Positions 7,163 through 16,286 of a stretch of 64,000 nucleotides of DNA are shown in pieces. The stretch's first letter is position 1. Each line of letters starts with the position of its first letter. The stretch lies in NCBI GenBank assembly GCA_964407265.1, contig CAYOUV010000003.1, forward strand, positions 38,431-102,430, written 5' to 3'. The DNA is from CAYOUV01 sp964407265 (lineage in GTDB: Bacteria > Chloroflexota > Anaerolineae > Anaerolineales > Villigracilaceae). The notes beneath the pieces are model-generated. The model had not been told where the DNA came from, did no database searches, and was given only the letters and a program-made list of their open reading frames with translations. Position numbers and translations under genes: made by a program.

Positions 7163-9049
7163 TCAATCCAACATGTCGGCCAGCCATCCCAGCCCGAGCT
7201 CCTCCAGTTTTTTACGCTGGGGTGTGCCGGTCGCGACGTCCCAGCCGGACATCTGGTAGTACTGGTCCTTGGCGGTCTCGAGTTCCGGTTCGGTCAGGAA
7301 GACACCATCGCTGGCGCCGTCTTTGAGCGCTTTGAACATCTTTTTGGGCAGCTTGTCATCTTCGCGCGTGAAGCCCTCGCGGGCATTGAAAGCCCGCAGC
7401 AGGTTCAAACGTCGTTCGCCAACTTTTATGATCTCGTCCACGCTGACATCCCAACCGGTGACGAGCTTTATCGCCTCACCCAGCTGCTGGACGTCGTACA
7501 GGTGCCAGGCTGGTCCGAAGACGAATTGGCAGACGTTGATCGAATCCATGGCCGAATAGACGTGCTCGGTCACCAGCGCGTAGCGCACTTTTTCTTCATT
7601 CAGTACATCGTCCGGCTGCGGATCGGTCAGCCCGATCTGGGCCATGCGTTCGGGATAATCCCCGTAAGACGGATCGTGTTCGCTGGACTGGTGGTCGGCG
7701 CCGAAGGGATTGACGGCGTAGATCAGGCCTAACGAGCGCTTGACCTGCGGCATGTGCGCTGGAAATTCCTGTTTCTTGACCGCCACGACCAATTCCTCGG
7801 TCCCCCGCCCAATACGTTCGGCAGCCTGCGCGGAGCCGTCGGCCAGCAGGTCGCCGAATCCTTCGCGGTGGGCAATCTTCTCGACCATCTGGACCATTGC
7901 CTCCGCATTGCCGAAACGTAATTCGATCCCGTCGGTGTCTTCTGTCGAGAGCAGACCCTGCTCGAAACAGTCCATGGCCCAGGCGATGGTTGCGCCGCAC
8001 GAGATGGTATCCAGACCGTACATGGCGCACAACTGGTTGGCGTAGGCAATGGCTTTGAGATCATCGATACCGCAGTACGAGCCGAAAGTAGCCAGGGTTT
8101 CGTACTCGGGTCCTCCGTAACGCGGATCGACCCGGTAAGGTCCTTCGGTTACCTCGACCACGCGCTTGCAGCGCACGGTGCAGGCGTAACAGGTGTCGCG
8201 CTCCTTCAGGATGGTGGCAGCCATGGTCTTGCCGTCGATCGCTTTCCAGCCTTTGAAGGTCCCACTGACCCAGTTGCGGGTCGGCAGGCCGCCGTCCTTG
8301 TTCTGACCTGCGAGGACTTCAGCAGTGCCCAAAAGCCCCAGGCCGTAGACGTCCGAATCTTCGAAGTTCTGCGCACCCCAACGGGCGTGCTGGTTCAGGG
8401 CCTTGGAATCAGCCACGGAGGGTCGCTGTTTACCGCGCACGACCACCGCTTTGAGATTCTTGCTGGCCATGACCGCACCCATGCCGGTGCGTCCGTTGGC
8501 GCGGTTGGCCATGTTCATCAGCGCGGCATAGCGCACCATGTTTTCCCCGGCAATGCCGGTTTGCAAGACCTGGATCTTGGGGTCGCCCAATTCTGCTTTC
8601 AGAATGTCGTCGACCTCGCCGGTGATTTTGCCCCACAGATGGGCAGCTTCCCGCAGTTCGGCCTGGCCGTCGTGGATCCACAGGTAGACCGGTTTCTCAG
8701 CTTTGCCATGGATGACCACTGCGTCGAAACCCGCAAACTTCAATTCAGCCGGGAAGAACCCACCGGACTGCGAATCGCCAACCGCGCCGGACTGCGGAGA
8801 TTTGGCGACAGCCGTCAGGCGGCTCTGCCCGGAGATGGGCGCGCCGGTCAGAATCCCGGCGGCCAGGGTCAGGGTATTTGCGGGTCCGAGCGCATCGGCG
8901 TCTGCCGGGGTGTGCTTCAACAGGTAATAAGCACCCATGGCACTGCCGCCCATGTAGGTACGGTAAAAGGCCTCAGGCGGCGTCTCAATTTCCAGACGCG
9001 ATTCCGAAAGGTGGACGTGCAGGATTTTTCCTTGATAACCATTCGGCAT
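7163..9049 (-). CDS. Aldehyde:ferredoxin oxidoreductase (tungsten type)
   Basis: 628 residues, normal for the AOR family. These enzymes oxidise aldehydes to acids with a tungsten bis-pyranopterin and a 4Fe-4S cluster, reducing ferredoxin. The cofactor domain carries MGGSAMGAYYL and NGRTGMGAVMASKNLKA. The cluster ligands are C287, C290 and C294 (CYACTVRC) plus a distal Cys in INVCQF. AAGGAG lies 7 bases before ATG 9049. The gene lies in a polyamine-uptake cluster beside an aminotransferase gene, so the aldehyde probably comes from an omega-amino compound. A second, divergent AOR gene lies two genes upstream. No tungstate importer is visible in the window. Confidence 0.9.
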   Translation of the reverse strand: MPNGYQGKILHVHLSESRLEIETPPEAFYRTYMGGSAMGAYYLLKHTPADADALGPANTLTLAAGILTGAPISGQSRLTAVAKSPQSGAVGDSQSGGFFPAELKFAGFDAVVIHGKAEKPVYLWIHDGQAELREAAHLWGKITGEVDDILKAELGDPKIQVLQTGIAGENMVRYAALMNMANRANGRTGMGAVMASKNLKAVVVRGKQRPSVADSKALNQHARWGAQNFEDSDVYGLGLLGTAEVLAGQNKDGGLPTRNWVSGTFKGWKAIDGKTMAATILKERDTCYACTVRCKRVVEVTEGPYRVDPRYGGPEYETLATFGSYCGIDDLKAIAYANQLCAMYGLDTISCGATIAWAMDCFEQGLLSTEDTDGIELRFGNAEAMVQMVEKIAHREGFGDLLADGSAQAAERIGRGTEELVVAVKKQEFPAHMPQVKRSLGLIYAVNPFGADHQSSEHDPSYGDYPERMAQIGLTDPQPDDVLNEEKVRYALVTEHVYSAMDSINVCQFVFGPAWHLYDVQQLGEAIKLVTGWDVSVDEIIKVGERRLNLLRAFNAREGFTREDDKLPKKMFKALKDGASDGVFLTEPELETAKDQYYQMSGWDVATGTPQRKKLEELGLGWLADMLD

Positions 9050-9070
9050 GAGCCGCTCCTTGTCGGTAGA

Positions 9071-10381
9071 TTACTTCTTGGCTGCTTTGACTGAATCGTT
9101 GAAGATATTCAATGTCTCGTCTACATCTTTCTCACTGAGCGCGGCACACAGGAACCAGGGTTCACGCCCGTCTGCATCGGGCATGACGCCGCGTTTGATC
9201 AGTTCATAAGCGACCTGTTCGTAAAGATCCCCGTCCCCGGCGATGTAATCGCGGAACTCGCGCGGCTCTTCCTCGATCCCCAGCAGGATGCTGAACATGG
9301 GCGGCAGGCCGGTGACTATATGCGGAATGTCCTGCTCGGTCAGAATGTCGTCGATACCCTTCATTAGGGTTCTGCCGCGTTTGTTGATCGTTTCGAGGAC
9401 CGGTTCCTTGGCCAGGATATCCAGGGTTGCGTTTGCGGCAGCCACACCAACCACGTTGCCGGAATAGGTCCCGCCGTGGGCTACATGACCGGGATCAATG
9501 GTCATCATCACGTCTTCTTTGCCGCCGATGGCTGCAATCGGATAGCCATTGCCCAGCGATTTGGCGTAAGTAACCAAATCAGCTTTCATCTTGAAGTATT
9601 CCTGCGCGCCGCCATTGGCAATCCGGAAGCCGGTCTTGACTTCGTCGAAGACCATCACGATGCCATATTCGTCGCACAGGCGGCGGATGGTTTTGAAGAA
9701 TTCGGGCCGCGGCATGATCCCAGCCGCATTGCCCATCACCGGTTCGATGAAGATAGCCGCGATCTCTCCCCAGCGGGCTTTGACCGTCTTTTCGAGCATC
9801 TCGATATCGTTGAAGGGCAGCACGATGACGTATTCACCGATGCCCTTGGGGATGCCCGAGGTGGCCGGGGCAGCGATCGGGCTGCGGCGAGAACCGAGCA
9901 TGCCCATATTCGCGGAGGCCGTGCTGAACATGAAGTAGTCGTTCATGCCGTGATATTGGCCCTCGAACTTGATAAATTTTTCGCGGTTGGTATAGGCGCG
10001 GGCAATGCGCAGCGCGTGCATGGTGGCTTCAGTGCCGGTATTGGTCAGGCGTACTTTGTCAACGCCAGTCATCTTGACGATCTTTTCGGCGAGTTCCACT
10101 TCACCTGGAGTGGTCCAGGCAAAGAGCGTCCCACCCTGGATCGCCTCGGCCACGGCCTGGTTGACGCGCGGATCGGCGTGGCCCAGGATGATCGGCCCAA
10201 AAGCCAGTCGATAATCGATGAACCGCCGGTCGTCCACATCCCAGATGTAGGCGCCCTGCCCTCGTTGGATGACGAAGGTGTCATCCGGTCCCCAATAACG
10301 GAAGTTCGAGTTCACCCCGTGTGGGATGACCTTGGTCGCTCTCTGGAACAATGCTTTGGTTTTTTCACCTTGCAGACTCAT
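9071..10381 (-). CDS. Class III aminotransferase, glutamate-1-semialdehyde aminomutase-like
   Basis: 436 residues with the fold-type I PLP signature: an acidic PLP contact in VFDEVKTGFR and the Schiff-base lysine in TYAKSLGNGYP. The N-terminus (IPHGVNSNFRYWGP) resembles glutamate-1-semialdehyde 2,1-aminomutase. Similar proteins outside haem operons act as omega- or beta-amino acid transaminases. GAGGAG lies 5 bases before ATG 10381. Flanking AOR genes on both sides argue for a catabolic role that feeds an aldehyde to those enzymes, not tetrapyrrole synthesis. This is inference. The sequence does not fix the substrate. Confidence 0.8.
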   Translation of the reverse strand: MSLQGEKTKALFQRATKVIPHGVNSNFRYWGPDDTFVIQRGQGAYIWDVDDRRFIDYRLAFGPIILGHADPRVNQAVAEAIQGGTLFAWTTPGEVELAEKIVKMTGVDKVRLTNTGTEATMHALRIARAYTNREKFIKFEGQYHGMNDYFMFSTASANMGMLGSRRSPIAAPATSGIPKGIGEYVIVLPFNDIEMLEKTVKARWGEIAAIFIEPVMGNAAGIMPRPEFFKTIRRLCDEYGIVMVFDEVKTGFRIANGGAQEYFKMKADLVTYAKSLGNGYPIAAIGGKEDVMMTIDPGHVAHGGTYSGNVVGVAAANATLDILAKEPVLETINKRGRTLMKGIDDILTEQDIPHIVTGLPPMFSILLGIEEEPREFRDYIAGDGDLYEQVAYELIKRGVMPDADGREPWFLCAALSEKDVDETLNIFNDSVKAAKK

Positions 10382-10419
10382 AGAATCTCCTCTTCGATAT
10401 TAAGGGTAAGAATGGTTTA

Positions 10420-12120
10420 TTACTTGTCGAATAAGTGGTCGAGTTCTTCTTCCGGCACGTCGAAGACGGCATTGGTCGGGGCCAACGCCTCGCGCGTCAT
10501 CCATTCAGGCAGGCGATCTTGCGCGGAGGTGAATCCCGCCCGTCGGTTGAACTCGCGCTCCAGTTGGATGGTTTCTTCACCGAGTACTTGCAGGATATCA
10601 GCGCCCACCTCCAAGCCGTAGCGGGCATTAAGCAGGTCCCGGATGGTCTCAGGCGCAGCCGCAAAGCCGAAACCGGCAAAGATGCAGGCGCCGAGCGTAT
10701 CGTAACCGGCCATGCTGACCTGGGCTTTGCGTGAGACCTCGGCCTGGCCCTTGGGGTCGGTGTGATTGATCTTGGCGCGGATGGTCAACCCGGCGGTATG
10801 GTCGGCGCCCTGCGGGGTGGTGGCATACGTCACGCCGGTGCCTTTGATGGCGCGCGGATCGTAAGCCGACATGGCCTGTCCCTTTACAGCCGGGACGCGT
10901 TCGATGCCGAGCACCTTCCCGGTGGTGGTTGCCCCGTTGCCGAGCACGCGCCCCAGGGGAGACCCGTCACGGATCTCCTGGACCAGGGCCAGCGCTCGTG
11001 CCCCATCCCCAAATTCCAGCAGTCCCGCATCGGCTGCGACGCCAAGCGCAGCGCCAACCTCGATCGAATCCAGGCCCAGGTCGTTTGCCTCATAGTTGAG
11101 TCGGGCGACCGTGTCCAGGTCGTCAATGCCCAGGTTTGACCCCATCAACCCGATCGTCTCGTATTCGAGCGGTGAAACGATCGACTTGCCCTGCGCGTCG
11201 CCAAAGACGTTGGAGCACTGGATCATGCAGCCGCGCATGCAGGCGTGGGATGGATTGCTTTCGCCGCCACGTGACAGGATCAGCTCGCGCATGTACTCAC
11301 CGCTGATCTTCTCGGCTTGCTTGAATTCGCCACTGGAGAAGTTTCGGGTGGGGAGCGCACCGAAGTTGTTGCACATGTGGGTCATGGCAGCGGTACCGTA
11401 GTCGTGATAGGCATGCGTCTGTGGGTGGTCCATCAGGGCCTGGTTGAATTCTTTTTGCGCAGTTCGGAAGGCTGGTAAATCCCGAATGGGTGGTTTCTCT
11501 CCCTCCGACGAGTCGATGACGATGGCTTTGAGACCTTTCGATCCCATCACTGCACCCAATCCGCCACGCGCATTGATGCGCGAAGGGACACGGTCCTTGT
11601 CGATGTTTTGGATGCCGGCACTGGCCAGCTGCATTTCCCCGCCTGGACCGATCAAGGCGATGGCCACATCTTTGCCGTATTTCTCGAGCAGTGTCTCAGC
11701 CGTATCGTAAACCCCTTTGCCAAGCAGATCGTCGGCGGGTTCGAAGCGAGCGGCATCCTTGCTCAAGTGCACTAGCCACAAACCGGATTTCTCTGGTTTG
11801 TCTTCCAGAATGAGGGCTTTGATACCCAGGTGGGTCAACTGCAGCCCAGTGCTGCCGCCGGCATTGGATTCCTTGACGCCACCCGTCAGCGGGGATTTGC
11901 CGCCGACCGAGATACGGTCGCAGGATGAAAGCATGTGTCCCACCAGCAGGCCGGGGGCGAAAACCAGTTTGTTTTTGGGGCCGAGCGGCTCGCAGGTGGC
12001 CTCAACTTCGTCGACCAGAATGCGCGCCAGTAATCCGCGTCCGCCTAAGCGTTCCCAGGAAGTAGGGACGGGTTCGATATTCAATTTTTGTGTGCGTGTG
12101 TTGATACGCCATACATTCAT
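10420..12120 (-). CDS. AOR-family tungsten oxidoreductase, second copy
   Basis: 566 residues. The N-terminal AOR domain includes GGRGLLARIL and NARGGLGAVMGSKGLKA. The cluster ligands are C294, C298 and C302 (CMRGCMIQC, C-x3-C-x3-C), unlike the C-x2-C-x3-C of the first copy, and a distal Cys lies in LGACIFAGF. The family oxidises aldehydes or related carbonyls with ferredoxin. This copy belongs to a different subgroup from 7163-9049, so substrate or electron acceptor may differ. GAGGA precedes ATG 12120. The gene starts 11 bases after the aminotransferase gene and is probably translated with it. Confidence 0.88.
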   Translation of the reverse strand: MNVWRINTRTQKLNIEPVPTSWERLGGRGLLARILVDEVEATCEPLGPKNKLVFAPGLLVGHMLSSCDRISVGGKSPLTGGVKESNAGGSTGLQLTHLGIKALILEDKPEKSGLWLVHLSKDAARFEPADDLLGKGVYDTAETLLEKYGKDVAIALIGPGGEMQLASAGIQNIDKDRVPSRINARGGLGAVMGSKGLKAIVIDSSEGEKPPIRDLPAFRTAQKEFNQALMDHPQTHAYHDYGTAAMTHMCNNFGALPTRNFSSGEFKQAEKISGEYMRELILSRGGESNPSHACMRGCMIQCSNVFGDAQGKSIVSPLEYETIGLMGSNLGIDDLDTVARLNYEANDLGLDSIEVGAALGVAADAGLLEFGDGARALALVQEIRDGSPLGRVLGNGATTTGKVLGIERVPAVKGQAMSAYDPRAIKGTGVTYATTPQGADHTAGLTIRAKINHTDPKGQAEVSRKAQVSMAGYDTLGACIFAGFGFAAAPETIRDLLNARYGLEVGADILQVLGEETIQLEREFNRRAGFTSAQDRLPEWMTREALAPTNAVFDVPEEELDHLFDK

Positions 12121-12131
12121 TTATTCCTCGC

Positions 12132-13397
12132 TTACTTGGCGACTTCTGCCAAAGCTTCTTCAAATACCGATAAAGCTGCGTCAATTTGCTCAGCGGTGAC
12201 GATCAAGGGTGGAATCCAGCGAATAACATTCTCGTAGGTACCGCAGGTCAGCAGCAGCAGATCGCGTCTGAGACAGGCTTGCTGCACAGACTTGGTCAGG
12301 TCTTTGTCCGGCAGACCCCCAACGGTGAACTCGACGCCGACCATCAGGCCGCGCCCGCGCACGTCGCCGATGACGGGATAGCGCTTCTGAATTTGGCGCA
12401 GGCCCTTCATCAATTGCTCGCCCCGTTCAGCGGCATTCTCGACCAGACCTTCTTCCTGCAGCACTTTCACTGTGGCGACTGCCGCCGCGGAGGCGATGGC
12501 GCTGCCGCCGCCGTAGGTGCCGCCGTGCGAGCCGGGCACCCATTTGTCCATCAGCTCGCGGCGTGATGCGATGCCGGAGATCGGCACACCGCTGCCCAGT
12601 CCCTTGGCCATGACGATGATGTCCGGTTCGATATTGGCGTACTCGAAACTGAAGAATTTACCGGTGCGCCCGAAGCCGGATTGGACCTCATCGGCCACCA
12701 GCAGGATCTCATTCTGCGTGCAGAACTTGCGCAGTTCTTGCAGAAACCCGACTGGCACCGGCACGTAACCCCCTTCACCGAGCACCGGCTCAATCACGAC
12801 TGCGGCGGTTTCCTCGGGTTTGGTCTGCCCGTGGACAAGATAATCCAATTGTTTCAAGCAAAAGGCGGTGGTCTCTTCCTCGTCCCATCCGTAATAGTAA
12901 GCATACGGATAGGGTGCAACGAAGACGCCGCCGGGTAGTGGCTGGTAATCCAGGCGATAAATGTACTTGGAGGTGGTCATCGCCATGGTTTGGGCGGTGC
13001 GACCGTGGAAGGAGCCCTGGAAGACGATGATATTCTTCTTGCCCGTGGCATGGCGCGCCAGCTTGACGCTGGCTTCGATCGCTTCAGCGCCGCTGTTGGA
13101 GAAGAAATAGGCGTCAATCGAAGGGGGCGTCAGTTTGTTTAATTCTTTCGCCAGGGCAACAGTCGCCGGGGGGACGACGATGTTCATCTGCCCGAAGATC
13201 AGATTGGCGGCCTGGTCCTGAATCGCCTTGACCACTTTCGGGTGGCAGTGACCGGTATTGGTCACCCCGATTCCACAGGTGAAATCGGTATAGCGTTTGC
13301 CGTCCTCATCGTACAAATAGATGCCTTCAGCCTTGACTGGCTGGATGGTGGTCAGGTGTGTCCAAACGGGGGACAGGAGCTCAAATGCGTTATTCAT
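12132..13397 (-). CDS. Class III omega-aminotransferase (4-aminobutyrate-type)
   Basis: 421 residues, PLP-dependent. Motifs are FSNSGAEAIEASVKLAR, FQGSFHGRT, the aspartate in ADEVQSGFGRTG and the Schiff-base lysine in MAKGLGSGVPISG. It is closest by eye to 4-aminobutyrate/putrescine aminotransferases, which move a terminal amino group to 2-oxoglutarate or pyruvate and leave a semialdehyde. It lies 75 bases after the FAD oxidase gene and 11 bases before an AOR gene, which fits conversion of polyamine-derived amino acids to aldehydes. The start has AGAGGTAA upstream. Confidence 0.88.
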   Translation of the reverse strand: MNNAFELLSPVWTHLTTIQPVKAEGIYLYDEDGKRYTDFTCGIGVTNTGHCHPKVVKAIQDQAANLIFGQMNIVVPPATVALAKELNKLTPPSIDAYFFSNSGAEAIEASVKLARHATGKKNIIVFQGSFHGRTAQTMAMTTSKYIYRLDYQPLPGGVFVAPYPYAYYYGWDEEETTAFCLKQLDYLVHGQTKPEETAAVVIEPVLGEGGYVPVPVGFLQELRKFCTQNEILLVADEVQSGFGRTGKFFSFEYANIEPDIIVMAKGLGSGVPISGIASRRELMDKWVPGSHGGTYGGGSAIASAAAVATVKVLQEEGLVENAAERGEQLMKGLRQIQKRYPVIGDVRGRGLMVGVEFTVGGLPDKDLTKSVQQACLRRDLLLLTCGTYENVIRWIPPLIVTAEQIDAALSVFEEALAEVAK

Positions 13398-13472
13398 AGG
13401 TTACCTCTTTGCGGTTAGATTTGAGTCGATCATTTAATTATCCAGTTCTTTCTTTCAACGCATTTGCAAAAT

Positions 13473-14744
13473 TCAGGAAAGGCGATCACGCACGCGATAG
13501 TATTGCACGGCCAGTGGCATGAACCAGGGTTTATAGCGGTAAAAGAAGTAGCTCTGGTGACGGATCTCGGCGAAGGGGCTGCTGGATTTCTGGCCGGACA
13601 GGATCAATCCCAGCTCGCGGCCGAGGTACAGGGCAGTGTGCAGCCCATGCCCGCCGTAGCCAAAGGCAAAGTGAATCCCGTGTTGCTGGCCAAGGTTGGG
13701 CATTAAGTCGAAGGTCAGGCCGAGCTGTCCGGTCCAGGAGTGGGTAACAGGCACATCCTGAAGCTGCGGAAAGGCGCGCACCATCTGGGCGCGTAATGTC
13801 CCGGCGCTTTCTTCCAGATCGAGGTCCGTGCTCAGATTGTTGCGCCCACCCCATAACATACGTCCGTCAGGTGTCACGCGGAAGTAGTTAAGGAACCATT
13901 TCGAATCCCAGAACATGCGGCCTTTGGGACTTAGCCCCATAACCAAGTCGGGGGGCAGCGGCTCGGTGACAATACTGTAGCTGCCGACCGGGATGACCTT
14001 GGCACGCAACCCGGGGACCAATTTGTCGGTGTAGCCGTTGGTGGCAACGATGACTTCTTTGGCCGCCAGGTGACCCTGATCGGTGTGGAGGGTGAAGCCC
14101 TTCGGTCCGCGCTCGATACTGAGGACACAAGTATTTTCGTGTAGTCCAGCACCGTATTTGGCTGCGACCCGTGCCAAGCCGAAGACCAGTTTAGCCGGAT
14201 GCAAACCCGCGCCGAGCGGATCGACCAGGCCGCCGTGGTAAGCGTCACTGCCAATCTCTTCCCGTAGTTCGGATGGGCTGACCAGGGTGAGCGTGTGTCC
14301 GAGATTCTTTTTGTACCAGGAAATCTCTTCCTTGAAACCTTCAAAGTGAGAGGGCTTGACAGCCAGGCAGAGTTCACCATCCTGATGCCAGTCACAAGCG
14401 ATGCCTTCTTCATTGACCAGTTCTTTGATCAAGTCCAGGGCTTCAAGTGATACTTTCCAGAAGATGTGACCGTAGGTTTCGCCGTAGCGTTTGAAGATGG
14501 CCTGTGATGCGCGTTTCAGGCCACCGCCGGTGATGCCGCCGTTGCGTGAACTGGCACCCCAGCCGATGGTTTCGCGCTCCAGGACCGCGACACTGGCTCC
14601 GCTTTTTGCCAGGATTCGGGCCGCGCTCAGGCCGGTGTAGCCGCCGCCGACGATGGCAACGTCCACGCGTTCGGGGATTTGAGAGGTTACCGGCAGATCA
14701 GCCGGTCTTGGATAGGTGTCGCTCCAAAATGAGGTTAGATTCAT
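13473..14744 (-). CDS. FAD-dependent amine/amino acid oxidase (DAO family, PuuB-like)
   Basis: About 423 residues. The N-terminal dinucleotide site (VDVAIVGGGYTGLSAARIL) and GWGASSRNGG fit the D-amino-acid oxidase fold of gamma-glutamylputrescine oxidase and related deaminating oxidases. The C-terminal GYGGHGLHTALYLGRELG contacts FAD. ATG 14744 lies two bases after the stop of the aldehyde dehydrogenase gene and suggests translational coupling. A TTG at 14762 inside that gene is less likely. Next to an aldehyde dehydrogenase gene and a PotABCD importer, oxidation of a polyamine or its conjugate is the best guess. No PuuA-like ligase gene is present in the window. Confidence 0.82.
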   Translation of the reverse strand: MNLTSFWSDTYPRPADLPVTSQIPERVDVAIVGGGYTGLSAARILAKSGASVAVLERETIGWGASSRNGGITGGGLKRASQAIFKRYGETYGHIFWKVSLEALDLIKELVNEEGIACDWHQDGELCLAVKPSHFEGFKEEISWYKKNLGHTLTLVSPSELREEIGSDAYHGGLVDPLGAGLHPAKLVFGLARVAAKYGAGLHENTCVLSIERGPKGFTLHTDQGHLAAKEVIVATNGYTDKLVPGLRAKVIPVGSYSIVTEPLPPDLVMGLSPKGRMFWDSKWFLNYFRVTPDGRMLWGGRNNLSTDLDLEESAGTLRAQMVRAFPQLQDVPVTHSWTGQLGLTFDLMPNLGQQHGIHFAFGYGGHGLHTALYLGRELGLILSGQKSSSPFAEIRHQSYFFYRYKPWFMPLAVQYYRVRDRLS

Positions 14745-14746
14745 GA

Positions 14747-16201
14747 TTAATATGGAAACCAATAGTCCTTGAGGCCGCCTTCGATGTCCCAGTGCACGTG
14801 CTTGACATCGTAATACTCATCCAGGCCCACTTGTCCCAGTTCGCGGCCCAAGCCGGACATCTTCATCCCGCCGAATGGCCCAGCGAAATTGTCGGTCAGT
14901 GGATCGTTGATCCAAACCGTGCCGGCTTTGACTTCCTCGAAGAATTTCTTGACCAGCTTGGCGTCATGGGTCATCAACGAGGCGCCCAATCCGTACTGGC
15001 AGTCGTTCGCCAGGGCAATCGCCTGGTCGAAATCCTTGTATGCCATCAGCGGGATGACGGGACCAAATGTCTCCTCCTGCATTACGGACATAGAATGATC
15101 GACATTGGTGATTACAGCTGGTTGGAGGAAGAAACCACGTTCGAACTCCTCCGGACGCTTGCCGCCGGTTAAAATTTTGGCCCCGGCCTGGACAGCTTCC
15201 TCGATCTGTCCCTCGACTTTTTGACGGAATTTGTCCCGGATCATCGGTCCGATGTCGGTGCCTTTATCCAGGCCGTTCCCCAGGCGCAGTTTGCTGACGA
15301 AGTCAGCCAGTTCCTCACTAAACTGGCCCAGGATGCTCTCGTGGACATAGACCCGTTCGGTGCTGGTGCAGACCTGGCCGGTGTTGATCAGGGCCGCATA
15401 TGCGAGCGCTTTAACCGCCACGTCCAGCTCGATGTCGGGAGCAACGACCATCGGATCCTTGCCACCCAGTTCGAGGTGAAGTTTTTTCATCATTGGAGCC
15501 GCCAGACTGGCAATCTGCTGCCCAACAGCCAGCGAGCCGGTCAAGGCGATCATGGGCACATCCGGGTGCCGGACCATGGCATCCCCCACTTCTGAGCCAA
15601 ATCCGGTAACGACGTTTACCACACCGGGAGGCAGGTGATCGAAAGCCACCTCGACCATCCGCACTGTCGATAAGGGGGTTAGCTGGGATGGCTTGATCAC
15701 GGCGGTGTTGCCAGCTGCCAGTGCAGCTGCCAGCTTCCAAACCAATAAAAGCAGGGGATAATTCCAGGGTGTGATGCAGCCAATCACCCCATAGGGCTCT
15801 TTGAGCACAAAATTGAACTGTCCGGACTCACCAGAAGGAATGACCTGCCCACGCTCATGGCGGCCAAGCTCAGCGTAGTAGTCAAAGGTCTCCTCCACCC
15901 ACCACAGCTCCTCATCGTTTTCAGGAATTGGTTTGCCCTCTTCCTTGGTCAATAATTCAACGATTTTTTCATGATGGGCGCGAATCTTAGCAGCTACCTG
16001 ATGCAGCGCCGCTGCTCGCTGGTTAGCGGGAGTCCGCTTCCAGGTTTGGAAGGCTGCCTTGGCTGCCTGGATTGCCAGGTGGGTATCTTCAACCGTGCCG
16101 CGAGGTACTTGATCGACAATTTCTTCCGTAGCTGGGTTGATGACAGCTATTTCCTCTTTGGCTGTTCCAGAGGTGGATTTGCCATTGATAAACATTTTCA
16201 T
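14747..16201 (-). CDS. NAD(P)-dependent aldehyde dehydrogenase, second copy
   Basis: 484 residues from ATG 16201. Upstream alternatives at 16219 lack a ribosome site. It carries ITPWNYPLLL, LELGGKD, the catalytic cysteine in NTGQVCTS and the C-terminal GGMKMSGLGRELGQVG. It resembles gamma-aminobutyraldehyde/betaine-aldehyde dehydrogenases and is a paralogue of 5587-7041, with the same C-terminal ending style (HWDIEGGLKDYWFPY against HWEVEARMKPWWFPIE). It is placed directly before the FAD oxidase gene, with which it is probably coupled, so it likely oxidises the aldehyde that oxidase makes. An 11-bp hairpin separates it from the importer genes. Confidence 0.9.
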   Translation of the reverse strand: MKMFINGKSTSGTAKEEIAVINPATEEIVDQVPRGTVEDTHLAIQAAKAAFQTWKRTPANQRAAALHQVAAKIRAHHEKIVELLTKEEGKPIPENDEELWWVEETFDYYAELGRHERGQVIPSGESGQFNFVLKEPYGVIGCITPWNYPLLLLVWKLAAALAAGNTAVIKPSQLTPLSTVRMVEVAFDHLPPGVVNVVTGFGSEVGDAMVRHPDVPMIALTGSLAVGQQIASLAAPMMKKLHLELGGKDPMVVAPDIELDVAVKALAYAALINTGQVCTSTERVYVHESILGQFSEELADFVSKLRLGNGLDKGTDIGPMIRDKFRQKVEGQIEEAVQAGAKILTGGKRPEEFERGFFLQPAVITNVDHSMSVMQEETFGPVIPLMAYKDFDQAIALANDCQYGLGASLMTHDAKLVKKFFEEVKAGTVWINDPLTDNFAGPFGGMKMSGLGRELGQVGLDEYYDVKHVHWDIEGGLKDYWFPY

Positions 16202-16227
16202 AAGGATTTTCGTCTTCAATCATACTT

Positions 16228-16270
16228 TGGGGCGCAGCTTTGGCCTTGAAATTAATATCGCTGCGCCCCA
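16228..16270 (-). terminator. Intercistronic hairpin between potD-like and ALDH genes
   Basis: An 11-bp perfect GC-rich stem (16228-16238 with 16260-16270) with a 21-base loop, just after the substrate-binding protein stop. It has no U-run. Hairpins here often protect the 3' end of binding-protein mRNA or cause partial termination, giving excess binding protein over the enzymes. Confidence 0.5.
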
Positions 16271-16286
16271 TTGCGTTCCGGGTCGA

